Source of the DNA: Candidatus Obscuribacter sp.
GTDB taxonomy: Bacteria > Cyanobacteriota > Vampirovibrionia > Obscuribacterales > Obscuribacteraceae
Reading direction: 5' to 3'
NCBI GenBank assembly: GCA_016712465.1
Contig: JADJQZ010000001.1
Span: 6,076,001-6,140,000, forward strand
Length of the DNA: 64,000 nucleotides
Of the stretch, positions 62,654-64,000 are shown one piece after another. Both the position numbers and the translations under genes were made by a program. How positions within the stretch are numbered: the first letter of the stretch is position 1; each line of letters starts with the position of its first letter. The notes below the pieces were generated by a model that worked only from the letters and a program-made list of their open reading frames with translations, was not told where the DNA came from and searched no databases.

Positions 62654-62902
62654 ATGGACCAAAATAATAACAAGAAAGCAGAGGGGATCGTACTCGACGG
62701 CAAGGTGCTGGAGACATTGCCCTCATGCCTTTTCACAGTTGAACTGGAGAACGGGCATAAGGTCATGGCCCACCTCTCCGGCAAAGTACGCAAGAACTTC
62801 ATCAAGATATTACCCGGCGATCGAGTTACCATCGAGCTTAGCCCCTATGATTTGAAGCGCGGACGGATTACCTACCGACACCGCAACGCATCGGCCGGCT
62901 AG
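62654..62902 (+). CDS. infA: Translation initiation factor IF-1
   Basis: 82 residues. GIVLDGKVLETLPSCLFTVELENGHKVMAHLSGKVRKNFIKILPGDRVTIELSPYDLKRGRITYRHR is a full S1-like OB-fold IF-1 sequence, including the conserved HLSGKVRKNFIKILPGDRV core. It binds the 30S A site during initiation. The N-terminal MDQNNNKK extension is a few residues longer than usual. It stands outside any ribosomal-protein cluster, next to an ArsR gene, and is followed by repeat arrays. Confidence 0.93.
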   Translation: MDQNNNKKAEGIVLDGKVLETLPSCLFTVELENGHKVMAHLSGKVRKNFIKILPGDRVTIELSPYDLKRGRITYRHRNASAG

Positions 62903-62925
62903 AGACATTACCTGACAGCCGGACG

Positions 62926-63037
62926 CAGCAGCGGCTGGACTCAGCGGCGACTAGATGCACCGGCGGCTAGACCCAGCGGCGACTAGATGCACCGGCGGCT
63001 AGACCCAGCGGCGACTAGATGCACCGGCGACCAGATG
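62926..63037. repeat. Seven degenerate 16-bp tandem units (32-bp higher-order period)
   Basis: Units begin at 62926, 62942, 62958, 62974, 62990, 63006 and 63022. CAGCGGCGACTAGATG and CACCGGCGGCTAGACC alternate from 62942 on, giving a near-exact 32-bp period. No spacers, so not a CRISPR array. It lies 23 bases after infA. Confidence 0.85.
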
Positions 63038-63112
63038 CAGCCAGGGCTCCGTCAGCCAGAGAAAGCGGCGACTACAATTAGCCCGGCTTACCTCCTATCC
63101 GTGGAAAAAAAT

Positions 63113-63150
63113 AGGCGAAGGCGAAATTATTGCGTTTTTCGCCTTCGCCT
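63113..63150. terminator. Strong hairpin downstream of infA
   Basis: AGGCGAAGGCGAAA (63113-63126) and TTTCGCCTTCGCCT (63137-63150) form a perfect 14-bp stem. The following CAATTTT is a weak T-run, so it may terminate infA transcription; an A-run on the left side would serve the minus strand. Confidence 0.55.
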
Positions 63151-63210
63151 CAATTTTCCAAAACATTTACCCTGGGTGAGAATTCGTCCGAAGTGAACGT
63201 TGGCTGCACA

Positions 63211-63371
63211 GCGCTGAGCACTCCGCATAGAGCGTTGAGCATTAAGCCTTCCGCACTCCGCACAGAGCATTAAGCCTTCCGCACTCCGCACAGAGCATTA
63301 AGCCTTCCGCACTCCGCATAGAGCATTGAGCGTTAAGCCATCTGCGTTAAGCCGTCTGCATTAAGCCTTTC
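63211..63371. repeat. Heptanucleotide array: 23 consecutive 7-bp units each starting with GC
   Basis: From 63211 the DNA divides into 23 heptamers that all begin with GC (GCGCTGA, GCACTCC, GCATAGA, GCGTTGA, GCATTAA, GCCTTCC, ...). Blocks such as GCATTAA-GCCTTCC-GCACTCC-GCACAGA recur, which gives a 28-bp higher-order repeat at 63239-63294 and beyond, followed by 14-bp repeats (63330-63371). Similar heptameric repeats are known in cyanobacterial genomes (STRR type). No coding frame is supported. Confidence 0.85.
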
Positions 63372-63407
63372 CCCTAAATACTTATTACGCTTTATAGTAT
63401 CTACGGC

Positions 63408-63470
63408 AAAAAAAGCAAAAGAGCCCTTCAGGAAGCCTGTTTTCACAGATTTACCTGAAGGACTCTCTTG
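63408..63470 (-). terminator. Intrinsic terminator downstream of the acetyltransferase gene
   Basis: Read leftwards, AGAGTCCTTCAGG pairs with CCTGAAGGGCTCT and is followed by TTTTGCTTTTTTT. It lies about 75 bases after the stop of the GNAT gene. Confidence 0.8.
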
Positions 63471-63544
63471 TAGAAAAGGTTCGAGTTTCGCGCCCCACTC
63501 AAAGGTTACAAGCTTCAAGCAAGGACCAAACCTGAACAGTTAAC

Positions 63545-64000
63545 TCAAAGCGTCACCTCCATGAACAGTCCGTCTTCGCCATCCTCGTAGTAGGCTTTGA
63601 TGGTGCGCTTCTTCACAAAGCCAAGGTGCTTGTACAAGCTAATGGCCGAGGCATTGCTCTTACGGACTTCCAGTGTGACACGCACTTTATGAAGCTTGCG
63701 CCCCATTTTCATGACGTGCCGAATCAAATCGCTTGCCACGCCACGGCGCCGGAAGTCGGGACTGACCGCGACATCGGCAATGTGCATGCGCTTGCGCACG
63801 ACCTCGTACAAAATGAAGCCCGCCACAGTGTCTTTCTTTCCGTCACTCTGGCTTGGTTCCACAAGTACGTTTGCACCGCAGGCAGCCAGTTCGAGCCATT
63901 CGCTGAAACTTTCCAGCGGCCAGGCATCGGGATAACTACGGGCTTCGATTTCAGCTACCGCTTCTACGTGCTCGCTTCTCATGCGCCGCAGCAAAAGTGG
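63545..64000 (-). CDS. GNAT acetyltransferase, RimI-like (start may lie outside window)
   Basis: The frame is open to the right edge; a TTG at 63994 and an ATG at 63981 are inside, but the typical upstream residues of this family suggest that the true start may be beyond 64000. MRSEHVEAVAEIEARSYPDAWPLESFSEWL, then the acetyl-CoA loop VSPDFRRRGVASDLIRHVMKMG (Q/R-x-x-G-x-A-like) and KVRVTLEVRKSNASAISLYKHLGFVKKRTIKAYYEDGEDGLFMEV are characteristic of RimI-like N-acetyltransferases, which modify the ribosomal S18 N-terminus or other proteins. RimI identity rather than a general GNAT is probable, not proven. Confidence 0.84.
   Translation of the reverse strand, partial: PLLLRRMRSEHVEAVAEIEARSYPDAWPLESFSEWLELAACGANVLVEPSQSDGKKDTVAGFILYEVVRKRMHIADVAVSPDFRRRGVASDLIRHVMKMGRKLHKVRVTLEVRKSNASAISLYKHLGFVKKRTIKAYYEDGEDGLFMEVTL

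Noticed and set aside
62926..63371. CRISPR array
   Set aside because: Repeats are directly contiguous without unique spacers and no cas gene is near.

Overview
The window is a gene-dense, moderately GC-rich bacterial chromosome segment. There is no rRNA, tRNA, phage or IS element that I can recognise. A large share of the proteins carry Sec signal peptides: TPR repeat proteins, alpha/beta hydrolases, caspase-like proteases and small LolA-like proteins. Together with Ser/Thr protein kinases, a degenerate GGDEF protein, a Het-C-like protein and heptanucleotide tandem repeats, this points to a large-genome, non-photosynthetic relative of the Cyanobacteria (Melainabacteria/Vampirovibrionia, Obscuribacterales-like). 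That placement is inferred from gene content and style; no marker gene here proves it.

Layout. 1-11.4 kb: mostly minus-strand secreted genes (partial peptidase C26-like, TPR protein, alkyltransferase-like ATL protein, esterase) around a plus-strand 30-residue-repeat protein; then a three-gene minus operon (LolA-like, TPR, HEAT-repeat). 11.7-18.4 kb: a membrane Ser/Thr kinase with a duplicated Cys motif, a DUF6745 gene pair, a TetR-controlled micro-operon with two identical operator-like sites, and a GGDEF-like protein lacking the catalytic motif. 18.4-26.5 kb: two membrane proteins (one CPBP/Abi), a Het-C-like/caspase operon, a TPR operon and a hydrolase. 26.5-27.4 kb: no genes, but two 293-bp direct repeats, each ending in a minus-strand terminator. 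27.4-37.7 kb: more TPR proteins, a lipoprotein, a cysteine-less NlpC/P60-like protein, a hydrolase and a second caspase split by a frameshift at a C6 tract. 37.9-51.2 kb: acyl-CoA desaturase, universal stress protein, HxlR regulator, secreted proteins, a divergent histidine kinase/response regulator pair, a DUF900 hydrolase, a bestrophin-like membrane protein and imidazolonepropionase (hutI). 51.2-64 kb: a third caspase with two C-terminal beta domains followed upstream by a LolA-like gene, a TPR-hydrolase fusion, AlkD, a DUF985 cupin, a 2OG oxygenase-like protein, a Sel1-repeat kinase, an ArsR regulator, infA, two tandem-repeat arrays and a RimI-like acetyltransferase.

How it fits together. 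Three exported caspases lie within 32 kb, each in a different transcription unit: one with a Het-C-like protein, one behind an alpha/beta hydrolase, one behind a LolA-like protein. The kinases, two-component pair, GGDEF-like protein and several one-component regulators make this a signalling-rich region. The best candidates for undescribed biology are the Het-C-like/caspase operon, the tandem 293-bp candidate small RNAs and the TetR micro-operon encoding two very small proteins.
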